A stretch of DNA of 64,000 bases from NCBI GenBank assembly GCA_019636235.1, contig JAHBXW010000023.1, positions 1 to 64,000 of the forward strand. Reading direction: 5' to 3'. The notes under the pieces are model-generated. The model had not been told where the DNA came from, did not search any database, and worked only from the letters and a program-made list of their open reading frames with translations. Positions 9,253-20,000 of this stretch are shown here, in pieces. This DNA comes from Planctomyces sp. Lineage in GTDB: Bacteria; Planctomycetota; Planctomycetia; Planctomycetales; Planctomycetaceae. Position numbers and translations under genes: made by a program. Position 1 is the first letter of the stretch. Every line of letters starts with the position of its first letter.

Positions 9253-10260
9253 ATGAAAGCCGCGTACATCGAGCAGACCGGCGTCCCGGAAGTCATCCAG
9301 GTCGGCGATCTCCCCACGCCCGTCCCGTCCGGCCAGGAGGTGCTGGTCCGCATCGGCGCCGCGTCGGTGAATCCCATCGACACCTATATCCGCGGCGGCG
9401 TCATCGGCATGGCGTCGCAGTTTCCGTACATTCCCGGCTGCGATCTGGCGGGTACGGTGGAGGCGGTCGGACCGGGGGTCCAGCGCTTCAAGGCGGGCGA
9501 TCGCGTCTGGGGCAGCAACCAGAGCCTGTTCGGACGGCAGGGAACGTACGCCGAATTCGCCGCGGTCGACGAAGCCTGGCTGTACCCCACGCCGCGCGGC
9601 CAATCCGATGAGTCCGCGGCGGCCGGAGCGCTGGTCGGCATCACGGCGCAACTGGGGCTGTTTCTGCATGCGGGCCTCGCGCCCGGGGACTGGGTGTACG
9701 TGAATGGCGGTTCCGGCGGCGTGGGCTCGGCCGTCATCCAGTTCGCGGCCGCAGCGGGGGCGCACGTCATCGCCTCGGCCGGCAGCGAGTTCAATCGCGA
9801 GTATTGCCGCAGCCTGGGGGCGGAAGTCGTTCTGGATTACCGGTCGGGGACGATCGACGACGAAATCCGTGAGGCCGCCGCGGGCAACAAAGGCGTGGAC
9901 CTGTGGTGGGAAACGCAGCGCGAGCCGGACTTCGACCGGATCGTCGGGCATCTGAAGCGGCGCGGACGGATCGTGCTGATGGCGGGTCGCGCTGCGCGGC
10001 CGGAGTTCCCGGTCGGTCCGTTTTATGTCAACGATCTGCGGATGTTCGGCTTCGCGATGTTCAACGCCTCTCCGGACGAACAGCGGGCGGCCGCCGAGCG
10101 GATGAACGCCGAGTTTGAACTGGGCCGCTGGGCGCCGCGGATCGGCTGCCGGTTCGCGCTCGAGGAAACCGGCGCGGCCCACCGGCTGCAGGAGGACAAC
10201 ACGCTGGGCGGCAAACGCACGCTCAGCGGCAAGATTGTGATTCTCCCCTCGGGGAGTTGA
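9253..10260 (+). CDS. Zinc-independent NADPH:quinone oxidoreductase (MDR family)
   Basis: A 335-residue cytosolic medium-chain dehydrogenase/reductase of the quinone oxidoreductase (QOR) group. The N-terminal GroES-like domain begins MKAAYIEQTGVPEVIQVGDL and the Rossmann domain shows YVNGGSGGVGSAVIQFAAAA, the GxGxxG-type nucleotide loop. The zinc ligands of alcohol dehydrogenases are absent. Members reduce quinones or enones with NADPH; the actual substrate cannot be inferred. The ATG at 9253 matches the family start; the longer frame back to 9127 adds a proline-rich stretch unlike the family. No strong ribosome site is seen. Confidence 0.88.
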   Translation: MKAAYIEQTGVPEVIQVGDLPTPVPSGQEVLVRIGAASVNPIDTYIRGGVIGMASQFPYIPGCDLAGTVEAVGPGVQRFKAGDRVWGSNQSLFGRQGTYAEFAAVDEAWLYPTPRGQSDESAAAGALVGITAQLGLFLHAGLAPGDWVYVNGGSGGVGSAVIQFAAAAGAHVIASAGSEFNREYCRSLGAEVVLDYRSGTIDDEIREAAAGNKGVDLWWETQREPDFDRIVGHLKRRGRIVLMAGRAARPEFPVGPFYVNDLRMFGFAMFNASPDEQRAAAERMNAEFELGRWAPRIGCRFALEETGAAHRLQEDNTLGGKRTLSGKIVILPSGS

Positions 10261-10489
10261 TGGAGCGTATCAGCCCGACCGGCCGCGACGGCCCCCGTGC
10301 GACCACCAAGGATTCTGGCGAAACAGCTTGAAACCCGGGAACTTTCTGCAATTCCGGACCGCGAGTCCGCGTCGTAGGTTCGGGGAGTCGCGCCCTTTTC
10401 GAGGCGAGGAAGCCCTTTGCCTTGGGTGCGGCGCGCAACCCACAATGAACGGGAAGACGTCATCGGCGCTGGATGATCTCGAGGAACCT

Positions 10490-13400
10490 ATGCCCTGCGA
10501 CATTGCGTCGCCGTCGCGTGCTGCGCGGCGGACGACCCGGCTGTTGTGCGTATTGACCGGTGTGTGCGCGTTATGGCTGGCCGCGACCCCGCCATCAGGC
10601 GCTCAGGACGCTCCGCCGGCGCCCCCCGCCGCCGAGCCCGATTCCGACGCTGACGCCGCGGCGACCAGCGCGCCGCACGCGGAGGAGGAATCTCGGGCCG
10701 CGGAGGCCGATCCGGACGACATCCCGCGGCTGATCTATGTTCCGTTCCGCGACCTGGCCGCGACGCTCGGCGACCCGCAGTCGACGGTCATGGTCCCGCT
10801 GACCGAGTATCTGCAGCTCAAGCGGCGCGGGGCCGCGGCGGTCACCGAACTGCAGGGGGCCGTCATCACACGGGCTCAGTACCGGGCGGTCGTCGAGGGG
10901 GATGTCGCCTCGATCCGGGCGGAGCTGACCGTTCAGGTTCTCGGCCGGCCCTGGGTCGAGTTGCCGCTGAATTTCGGGGACGCCGCGATCGGCCGGATGC
11001 AGTCCGAATCGGACCAGGTGCTGCTCCGCGGGCAACCCGACGGCGGGACGGTCCTGTTGCTGGGCGCTCCCGGCGCGCATCAGATCTCGCTCGAGCTGGC
11101 GGCGCGGGTGCATACGCTGCCGGATGGCCGTCAATTGTCGCTGTCGGTCCCGCCCGTGGCCATCACGACGTTCGAGCTGCAGTTGCCGGACGCTGAGCAG
11201 ACCGTCGAGATTCAACCCCGGCAGGCGTCCGCGCTGCCGGCGGAGGCGCCCGGGGGCGGCGCGCTCGTGACGGCGAACGTCGGCGCGACGGCGGCGATCT
11301 CGGCGAAGTGGTATCCCCAGACCAGTCGGCGTCCCGCGATGGAGCTGCTGGCCAGCGCCGTCAACGAGCAGATCGTCAGCGCCGACGAGGGCCTGCTGCA
11401 TCGCGACGCCTGGATCCGGTTCGACGTGCTCCGCGGTCAGCTCGAGCAGTTGCGGATCGCGGTCCCGACAGGGCAGCGGGTGCTGGACGTCGCCGGGGAT
11501 GCGCGGATTCGCGGCTGGAAGGTCGCGGAGGAAGGCCTGCGGCAGGTCATTACGGTTGAGCTGTTGACGGCGGCGGAATCGGCGGTGAACGTCGAAGTGC
11601 ACACCGAGGGGCCCCTGCCCTCGGGTCCGTTTCCGGCCGCGGGGTTGAGCGCCGACGGCACGGCGCACGGCATCCATGCGCTGGATGTCATGCGCGAGAC
11701 CGGACAGGTCGCGATCCGGGCCGGCAGCGGCCTGGAAACGGCCGTGCTGGAGCAACAGGGGGTCAGCCGGGTGGACGCTGCGCAGGCCCCGGAGCGGCTG
11801 CGGCTGCCGGCGGCGACGATCTTTCAGTACTTCGCGCCGGCCTTCAGCCTGCAGGTCGAGGCGCGGACCCTGCAGCCGCGGCTGGTCGTCACCCACGACG
11901 CGCGGCTCGTGTTTCATGAAGAGGAGCTGCAACTCACGGCGTCGCTGAAGTACGTCATCGAGCGCGCCGGCGTGTTCGAGCTGCAGATCCGGCTGCCGGA
12001 GAATCTGTCTATCGACGACGTGCAGTGTCCGGCGATGAAGGAATTCCGGATCGACGACGCGGCGCGGCTGCTGATCATCACGCTGGCGGAGCGGACGCAG
12101 GGCCAGACCGAGGTCGCGATTCGCGCGCGGCGGGCGTTTTCGGCGGGGACGGACGCCGGCGAGCAGGTGCTGCCGCTGGTCGAACCGCTGGCCGTCGATC
12201 GTGAACTGGGGACGGTGCTGGTGTTCGCCAGCGAATCGGTGGATGTGGTGACGACCGAGACGGGCGTCGTCGGCGCCCAGCCCGTCGCGGCCGGCGCGCA
12301 GCGCGTGCGGGACGCCCGACTGACTTCGGCCTGGAGCTTCACCCGCCGCCCGGTGACGATCCCCGTCCGCACGATCCGCAAGCCGGCCCGACTGACGGCC
12401 GAACTCGCCACGACGATCATCGTGCAACCGCAGATCACGCATGTCGAAACGCGGATCGATTACCTGGTCGAATATGCCGGTCTGGCGACGTTCCGGCTGC
12501 TGGCGCCCGAGGCGATCTCCGGACAACTGCGGTTTGAAGCGGTCGATGACGGGCACTCGATTCGCCAGCAGACGGCCGGGCCGGCGGAGAACGGATGGGT
12601 CCCGTGGACGATCGTCATGCAGCGGGAGTCGCTGGGCCGCGTGCGGCTGAAAGCGGCCTATGACATCCGGTCGGCCGAGGCCGCCGCAGCAGACGCCGGC
12701 GAAGTCCGCGTGTCGCTGCTGCGTCCCGCCGGCGCGCGGGCCGTCGGCGACGTGGACGTGCCGTTGACGCAGGCCTCCGGGCAGGCGTCGATTCAACGGG
12801 ACGACTCGCTGAGCGTCACCGCCGCCGCGTCGGGCGGGGATGTGGAAGCCATCGATGTTCGGGAGCTGACGCTGCTGCCTCCCACGGGGGCGAGCGCATT
12901 CCGTTACTTCCGCCAGCCGGCCGAGGGAGGCATAGAGATCACTTTGACCCGGTCGCGGAATGACGTTCAGCCGGTGGTGGCGACCGTCGTCCGCCGCGCG
13001 CTGATCGAAGTCGTCGCGGGCGACCGCAGCGATTCCGCCGTGACTTACCGCTGCCGGTTTCGGATCAAGACCAGCGAGCGCCAGCGGCTGCTGCTGCACC
13101 TGCCGGTCAAGCTTGAACTGCTGGGGGCGTTCGTGAACCAGCGGGACGTGGGTCTGGAGCTGGCCGGTCTGCCGGCCGGGCAGAAACCCGGCGAGGCCTG
13201 GGATGCGTACTGGCTGAACGTCGCCCGCGACACCGGGGATGAAGAAGAGTTCGTGGTGTCGCTGCAGTTCCTGTGGCGGCTGAATCCGTCGCTGGGCGGA
13301 TCGGGTTATGGGCGAGGTTCGATCGAACTGCCACTGCCTGTCATTGGACCGGTGGAATCGCCGGCCGCCGTCCAGGAACAGCGCGTCGCCGTCTGGACGC

Positions 13401-13945
13401 CGCGCGAGTTCCTGCTGATCGGCGATCCCGAAGGCTTCCGTCGCATCGACGTGCCTGATCCGTGGTCGCGGCTGCTGAGCCGTCCCGCGCCGCGCGACGA
13501 TTCCGCGCTCGACCGCTGGTTCGGCGACGGGGCGATCGGCAGCCTGGGCAGCCTGCCCCGCGAGGGCCGCAACGCGTTCAATTACAGCAGCATCGGCGGC
13601 GCTTCGCTGCTCCGCGTCGACTGGTGGCGACGCACGTCGGCGACGCTGTTCGTCAGCGTGGCCATCGCCATCATCGGGCTCGTGCTGGTCCGGACGACTT
13701 GGGAGAACAAGCTCAGCATGCTGCTGATCGGCGCGCTGGCCCTGGCGGTGTATGCGATCCAGGACCTGTCATCGGCGGTGGAACTGGCCGCCGCCGGGCG
13801 GCTGGGACTGGCATTCCTGATTGCGTTGTGGGTCGTCCATGGCCTGCTCGGGCGTCGACGCGTCGAGGCCGCTGCGAAGCCGATTCCGCCCGCGCCGCCG
13901 TCGCCCCCCGCTCCCGCTGATGCGACTGTTCCGCCCTCGTCCTGA
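10490..13945 (+). CDS. Large secreted/membrane protein of unknown function, single-module form
   Basis: I do not recognise this 1151-residue protein by function. It has an Arg-rich N-terminus with a signal peptide (LLCVLTGVCALWLAATPPSGAQ), an acidic Ala/Pro linker, then ~950 residues of beta-rich sequence, and about three membrane segments near the C-terminus (TLFVSVAIAIIGLVLV, MLLIGALALAVYAI, GLAFLIALWVVHGLLG) followed by a Pro/Ala tail. It is therefore probably an extracytoplasmic protein anchored at its C-terminus. The ATG at 10490 follows a good GAGGAA site. It lies 59 bases before the giant gene downstream and shares the same order of sequence patterns with both halves of it, so I read them as paralogous modules. 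Confidence 0.8.
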   Translation: MPCDIASPSRAARRTTRLLCVLTGVCALWLAATPPSGAQDAPPAPPAAEPDSDADAAATSAPHAEEESRAAEADPDDIPRLIYVPFRDLAATLGDPQSTVMVPLTEYLQLKRRGAAAVTELQGAVITRAQYRAVVEGDVASIRAELTVQVLGRPWVELPLNFGDAAIGRMQSESDQVLLRGQPDGGTVLLLGAPGAHQISLELAARVHTLPDGRQLSLSVPPVAITTFELQLPDAEQTVEIQPRQASALPAEAPGGGALVTANVGATAAISAKWYPQTSRRPAMELLASAVNEQIVSADEGLLHRDAWIRFDVLRGQLEQLRIAVPTGQRVLDVAGDARIRGWKVAEEGLRQVITVELLTAAESAVNVEVHTEGPLPSGPFPAAGLSADGTAHGIHALDVMRETGQVAIRAGSGLETAVLEQQGVSRVDAAQAPERLRLPAATIFQYFAPAFSLQVEARTLQPRLVVTHDARLVFHEEELQLTASLKYVIERAGVFELQIRLPENLSIDDVQCPAMKEFRIDDAARLLIITLAERTQGQTEVAIRARRAFSAGTDAGEQVLPLVEPLAVDRELGTVLVFASESVDVVTTETGVVGAQPVAAGAQRVRDARLTSAWSFTRRPVTIPVRTIRKPARLTAELATTIIVQPQITHVETRIDYLVEYAGLATFRLLAPEAISGQLRFEAVDDGHSIRQQTAGPAENGWVPWTIVMQRESLGRVRLKAAYDIRSAEAAAADAGEVRVSLLRPAGARAVGDVDVPLTQASGQASIQRDDSLSVTAAASGGDVEAIDVRELTLLPPTGASAFRYFRQPAEGGIEITLTRSRNDVQPVVATVVRRALIEVVAGDRSDSAVTYRCRFRIKTSERQRLLLHLPVKLELLGAFVNQRDVGLELAGLPAGQKPGEAWDAYWLNVARDTGDEEEFVVSLQFLWRLNPSLGGSGYGRGSIELPLPVIGPVESPAAVQEQRVAVWTPREFLLIGDPEGFRRIDVPDPWSRLLSRPAPRDDSALDRWFGDGAIGSLGSLPREGRNAFNYSSIGGASLLRVDWWRRTSATLFVSVAIAIIGLVLVRTTWENKLSMLLIGALALAVYAIQDLSSAVELAAAGRLGLAFLIALWVVHGLLGRRRVEAAAKPIPPAPPSPPAPADATVPPSS

Positions 13946-14004
13946 CGATCCGCGCAGCGGCGGAACAACTGAGGACAGATCGCGGCGCGCAGCAGGAATC
14001 GGAC

Positions 14005-17000
14005 ATGATCACTATCGTCAGACACCTTTCGAAACGCCCCCACGGCCCGCGATCCGTCCTGTGGGTCGCGCTGGTCGGGCTGATCGCCCATGGCGCAGCA
14101 CGCGCGGCCGATCTCCGCGAACCGGTGATTCGCCGGCACATCCCGGCGACGGAGCTGCAGGCCGTCCTGGTCGGCGATCGCCCCGGCGCGCTGCTGCCGG
14201 CCGAGGAGTTCGAAACGCTGCTCGCGGCTGCGCGCGCCGCGGCGAATGCTTCGGTTCCTCCGGAACAGGGCATCCTGACCGCGGCGGATTATGTCGCGGA
14301 AATCGAGGGCGATCGGCTGCGACTCACGTGCCGGCTGTCGTTCCGCGCATTTCAGCGCGGCTGGACCACGATCAGCCTGCCAGCCTTGGGGGTCAGCGTC
14401 CTGTCCGCCAGAGTGCTGGAGACATCGCCCGACGCTGCGCCGCAGGCGGATGCGGAGACCGCAGGGCCTGCGCCGATCGCCCGGGATCCCGATAACCCTG
14501 ACCGGATTCTGGTTTTCCTGAACGAGCCGGGGCCCCTGCAGATCGAACTCACGCTCGCCACGCTGCTCCACGCCGTGGGCAGCGACCTCGCTGCCGGATT
14601 CCAACTGGCCGCCGCCCCGGAAGGCCAACTGCGGCTCAGCGTGCCGGCGGGACGGCGGCTGCAGGTGGACGGCGCGCTGCCGCCCCGGCCGGCCCCCGAT
14701 GACCAGCCCGCGGACTATGTGCTCGCCGTCGGCGGGCGCAACGACATCCAGCTGATGATCACCGACCGCCGGGAAGAGCGTCGCGAGGATGCCGCCACAT
14801 TCGCGCACACCGCGATCGGCGTCGTGGCGTCTCCCGGAGAAGCCTCCTGGACCGCGCGCACGCAGTTGTCGGTGTTCGGCCGCCCGCTCGATCAACTCGA
14901 GTGCGACGTGCCGGCAGGGCTGGAACTGACGTCGGTGGAGTCGATGGGGCTGGAGGCCTGGGAGCTGTCGGACGGCGGCAACGGCGCCACGCGATTGACT
15001 CTGACCTGGCGGCAGCCGTTCTCCGGCGTGCGGGCCATTTCACTGCGCGGCATTTTCTCGCGCTCCGCGGATGGCCGCTGGACCGTGCCGCCGCTGGTTG
15101 TGCAAAACGTGTCGTCGCACACGGGATTGCTGGTGCTGGAGCGTCCTCCCGGCGTGCGGTTGCAGGTGCTGGAAGCGACGGGGCTGCGCCAGACTTCGGC
15201 GGCCGAGGCACGGCTGCGTTCGGCGGCGGAGGACCCCACGGCGGCGGGGGACGACAGTTCCAGCCTGTACTTTCAGATCTGGACCGAGCGGTTCTCGCTG
15301 ACCTATCAGCCGGCCGAGCGGGAACGGGAAGTTCAAGCCGCGATGACCACGCTGTTGAGCGTCAACGCGCAGGGCGTCGATCTGCTGTCGATCGTGGAGT
15401 TTCAGACGCGGTTCGCGGCGATGTTCGAAGCGGACCTGGAGCTGCCGGCCGCGTGGCGGATCGACGGCGTGACGTCCGGCGGGCACGCGGTCGTGCAGTG
15501 GCAACTGATTCCCCGGGAGGCGGGACGCAACCGAGTTCGGATTCCCCTTGATCCGCCGCTGCTGCCCGGCGAGTCTCGCACGCTGACGCTGTCGGCGCAT
15601 TTTGATCCCGAGCCCTGGCCCGTGCAGGACGAACCGGTCCGGCTGGCGATCCCAGAGGTGCGGCTGCCTCAGGCGGGCGTCATCGAGGCGCTGTACGGCA
15701 TCGCCGCGGACGATGATCTCGACATCGCGCCGGTGGAAATCACCGGGCTCGATCCGGCCCGCCGCCGCGATCTGGAAACCTTGAACCGGCAACTCAGCCC
15801 GTTTCAGCGCACGGCCCGGCTGGGCTTCACCTACCAGGACACGGTGTTTCAGGGGCAACTCGAAGTCCGCCGGATGCCGGTCCGCCTGTCCGCCGTCACG
15901 GTGGCGTTGATGAGGCTGGAGCCCGAGACAGCGCTGACGCATGTCGAGGCCCAGTTGACGATCGGCGGAGGAGGGTTGCGGGAGTTCGTCGTGGCGCTGC
16001 CGGAATCGGCGGGTCGCGACATCCGGTTCACGCTCGCGCCGCATCGGCCGGCGCCGCTGTTCGGCACGGGCGGCGACGCCGCGCTGGCCGGCCGCATCGC
16101 CCAGCAGGCGGCCCAGATCGCGCCCGACCTGCCATTTATCCTGGAACAGCAACCGGGGACGGCCGTGAACGGCGTGCTCCCGTGGAACATTCGGCTCGAC
16201 CGGTATGCGCGCGGCACGTTCGTGCTGCAGGCCCGCATCGCTCAGCCGCGTCCGCCCGCCGAGGACGGCGCGCCGCAGACGTGGACCGTGCCCGCCATCA
16301 GCATTCCCGGCGCGGACCGCGAATCGGGAGCCGTCGGCGTGGAGGCCGCGGACGAGCAGCATCTGTCGTTCACGGCCGTCGATTCCGCCGGCCGGCCGCT
16401 GCCGGCGCTCGATCCGATCGACTTCCCGCCGGCGCATGTCCGCCCCGAAGAGCGGTTGGTCGGCGCCTGGAGTTTCGTGCGTCCGGGATGGAACGTGACC
16501 GTCTCCGAGGAGCGGCTGCCCCGCACGCCGATTCCCTCGGCGGTGATTGAGTCGCTGAATGTGGCCTCGCTGGTCGATTCCAGCGGCATCCGGCAGACGC
16601 AGCTCGATGCGCGGTTCAGCGCCGTCGGCATGCAGGCGTTCGACATCGCGCTGCCGGAAACCGACGAGTTGTGGTCCGCGCTGATCGATGACCGTCCGGT
16701 GGAGGTCCGCCGCGCGGACGGCGCGATTCGCATCCCGCTGTCGGCCGTCACACCCCCCGACCTGCGTCGCACGTTGCGACTGGTGACCGCGCCCGTTGCA
16801 GCGCGGGGCGCCGCGCCGCTGGAGCCACGGGGCGATTTGCAGATTCAACACCCGCTGCCCCGGTTCGCGGTCGTCACCGGTCAGGGAGCCGTCGAGCCGA
16901 TCGACATTCTGGAAACGAACTGGACATTGCACGCCCCCGACGACCTGGCGGTCGTCGATGCTCGCGGACGGTTCCGTCCCGTCGACTCAACCAAGGGCGA

Positions 17001-20000
17001 CAGCCTGATTCGCCGGTTGGCCCGGTTTGTGGAATCGCCGACGCTGCGAGATCCCCTGTCGAGGGTCCTGTTCCTGGCGGTCATTGTTGTGATCGGGGCG
17101 GCGGTGGGCTGGGCGCGTCGGCGGTCGACGCCGTTGTTTGCGGGTTGCCTGTGCGTGCTGGCGGCAGCGATGGTCGTCGGCGTGCTGCTGCAGGGACTGT
17201 CAGGGCCGCTGCAGCGCCTGCCGGGTTCGCGCGGCGGAGAATGGGTGACCGGGGGCAGAGACAAATTCTTCCTCGAAAGGGCGCGCAGCGAAGCGCCTGC
17301 GTCGGCGACTCCGCTGCCTGCGGCGTCTGAGCCGGCTTACGACTTCGCTGCGCACGCGCCGCTCGCTGCCGACGAGCGAAAGCTGAACGAAGCGATTCCC
17401 CAGTCCGAGATGAGCGACCTGGCCCTTCCGGCGCCTCCTGTCGCGTCGGGCGAAGGAGCCCCGAACTTGCCGGGGGCCGCGAGCGGGTCAGGACCAATGT
17501 TGGGGGCGGAAACCGCCGCAGGCGCGAGCATCGCCATCGCCCAGCCCTCACCGGCTCGACGTCCAGCCAGCGGAGCGCTCTTGTCCGTCGCGTTCGCGCT
17601 CGCCCCTCCTGAAGGCTCCGCGCCCAGCACGCTGCGAACGACATCGTCGGCTGTGGACTCGGAGACTCCGGGCCTGGATGTCACCCTCCGCAATCGACGT
17701 CAGGATCAGACCAGCCTGCTGCTGATCGCGGTGATCGTGGCGGCGTTCGGTTGGTGGCTGCGGGGGGCGTCGCCGCGCGTGCGGACGCTGTATGCCGTTG
17801 TGACGCTGCTCGGTCCGATCGCGGCGCGACATCTGATTTCCGGCGAATGGCTGCCGGCGGCCGACGGCGTCTGGTTGGGCGGTCTGCTGACAGTGGCGCT
17901 GTGGGCCCTGCGTTTCGCCGTTCGTCTGATCGCGGTCGGTGTGGAGCGTGTGCGGGCGCGGCGGTTGTCATCCGCCGTCGCGCGGACCGCCGCTGGCCTC
18001 GCCCTCGTGGGCGGCCTGTTGTGGGCGGGGTCGACGCCGGCAGAGGCCGACAATCCCGATCCGCTGACGGTGTACGTGCCCTACGGAGATCCGGCTTCGC
18101 CGCTGGCTGCGCGGAACGTGTTCGTGCCGCAGTCGGCATTCGAGCAGTTGTGGCAGGCTGCACATCCGGAGTCCGCGCCGCCTGCGGCAGCGCCCCGCGA
18201 CGGCGCCGTGGCGCTCGCCTCATACGTCGCCGATCTCCGGCAAATTGACGTCGCGTCCGATGTCCAGCGGTCTCCGGCGACCGTCCGCGTACAGGGGCGT
18301 CTTCTGCTCCACAACTTCCGCGAGTCGCCCATCCGCCTGCTCCTGCCGCTGCGCAGCGTGCCGCTGCGGTCGGCGACGCTGAACGGCGAGCCGGCCGTCG
18401 TCGAAGTGGACGCCGGCTCTGGAATGCTGGCGGTGGCTGTTCCCCGCAGCGGCGTCTCCGTCCTCGATCTGTCGTTCGACCAACCGGTGGAGACGACCGG
18501 TCCCGCGGGGCGGCTGGCCTGGCAGCATGGTCCGGTCGCCGCGGGGCAGCTTTCGTTGCGACTTCCGGAGGGCGCCCTGGAGACGCGGATCGACGGCGTG
18601 CGCATCGCGCCCCGACCGGCCGACGACGGAGGCGCTGTCCTCGAACTGGCTGTTGATCGCGGCGCGGCGGCCGTCGCCTGGCAACCGCGTTCCGCACAGG
18701 CCGCCGATCAGGCCGCGGTCGAACTGCAAGCGATCGCGGTCGTCGCCGTCAGCGACGCCAGCCTCGACGTCCGGTCGCAGTGCGCGCTCCGCGTGCGCCA
18801 GGGAACCGTCAGCGAGTTCGAGTTCAGCCTGCCGGCGAACGTGCGATTGAAACGCATCAGCGGGCCGGATCTGGCCGGCTGGCGGATCGATGACGAGGCG
18901 CAGGATCGGCGGCTGACGGTGTCCTTCCGCCGTCCGATCGACACGACGACGGAATTTTCGATTGAGGTCTTCCTGCCGCTGGAGATCGCAGACGCGGGCA
19001 GCGACTTCGAGCTGACGCTTCCCGCCCCCCGCGGCGTCGCCCGCGAGACGCTCCGGCTGGGCCTGTTCGCCGAACCGCATCTGGCGGTCCGGCCGGGCGA
19101 GCTGACGGGACTGGCCCGGGATGAGACGAGCAGTTTCCCGAACCCTCCGCCGGGCGGCTCCCCCTCGCCCACCAGCGCGCTGCAATTCGCATATCGCGCG
19201 ATTGAGAGCCCGGCCGTGCTCCGTGGCCGTGTGGAACGGCGGCTTCCCGAAACCCGAGCCGTCGCGCGGCATGGCGTGCTGGTGTCGCTCCGCAGGCAGC
19301 AGGTGTCCAGCCGCATCAGCTTCCAGATCGCCGGCGCGCCCCGCTCGACGCTGCAGGTGGCCCTGCCGGACGGCTTTCTGCTGGTGGATGCTGCCTCGCC
19401 CCACCTGCAGGACTACTCGGTTCTGCGCGAGCCCGGCCGCGGCGACATCCTGAACATCGACCTCCAGCAGCCGACGACCGGCGCCGTCGACGTACAGGTC
19501 GATGGCCTCATTCGCCGCGAGCCGCAGGAGCCGACCGCAAGCGTCGCCGTCCCCGCGCCGCTGCAGGTCGCGCGACTTGATTCGGAACTTGCGGTGTGGG
19601 TCGACGACACGTACACATCGACGATCGACAGCCAGGCCGACTGGCGGGCGGTCGACCCGGCCACGCTGTTCGAGGAGCTGCGGTCTCTGCGGCCCGGGCC
19701 GGTGCAGTTCGCATTCCGGACGACGGTTCTGGCGCCCCCCGCCGCGGTCATCGCCCTGCGGGAGCAAGCCGCGGAACTCGCGGCCGACGTGCTGACGCTG
19801 ATCGCTGTCGGCGACGCTGCGGTGGACTACGGGTTCACGTTTCAGTGGACGATCGCCCGCGCCGCGACCGATCGGCTGACGTTTACGACGCCGGCCTGGC
19901 TGCGCGGCCGCCTGGATTTCGCCGGCGACCAGGTGCGGCAGATCGTGTCGACCGACGGCCCGGATGATCGCATCCGCTGGACGATCCTGCTGACCGATCC

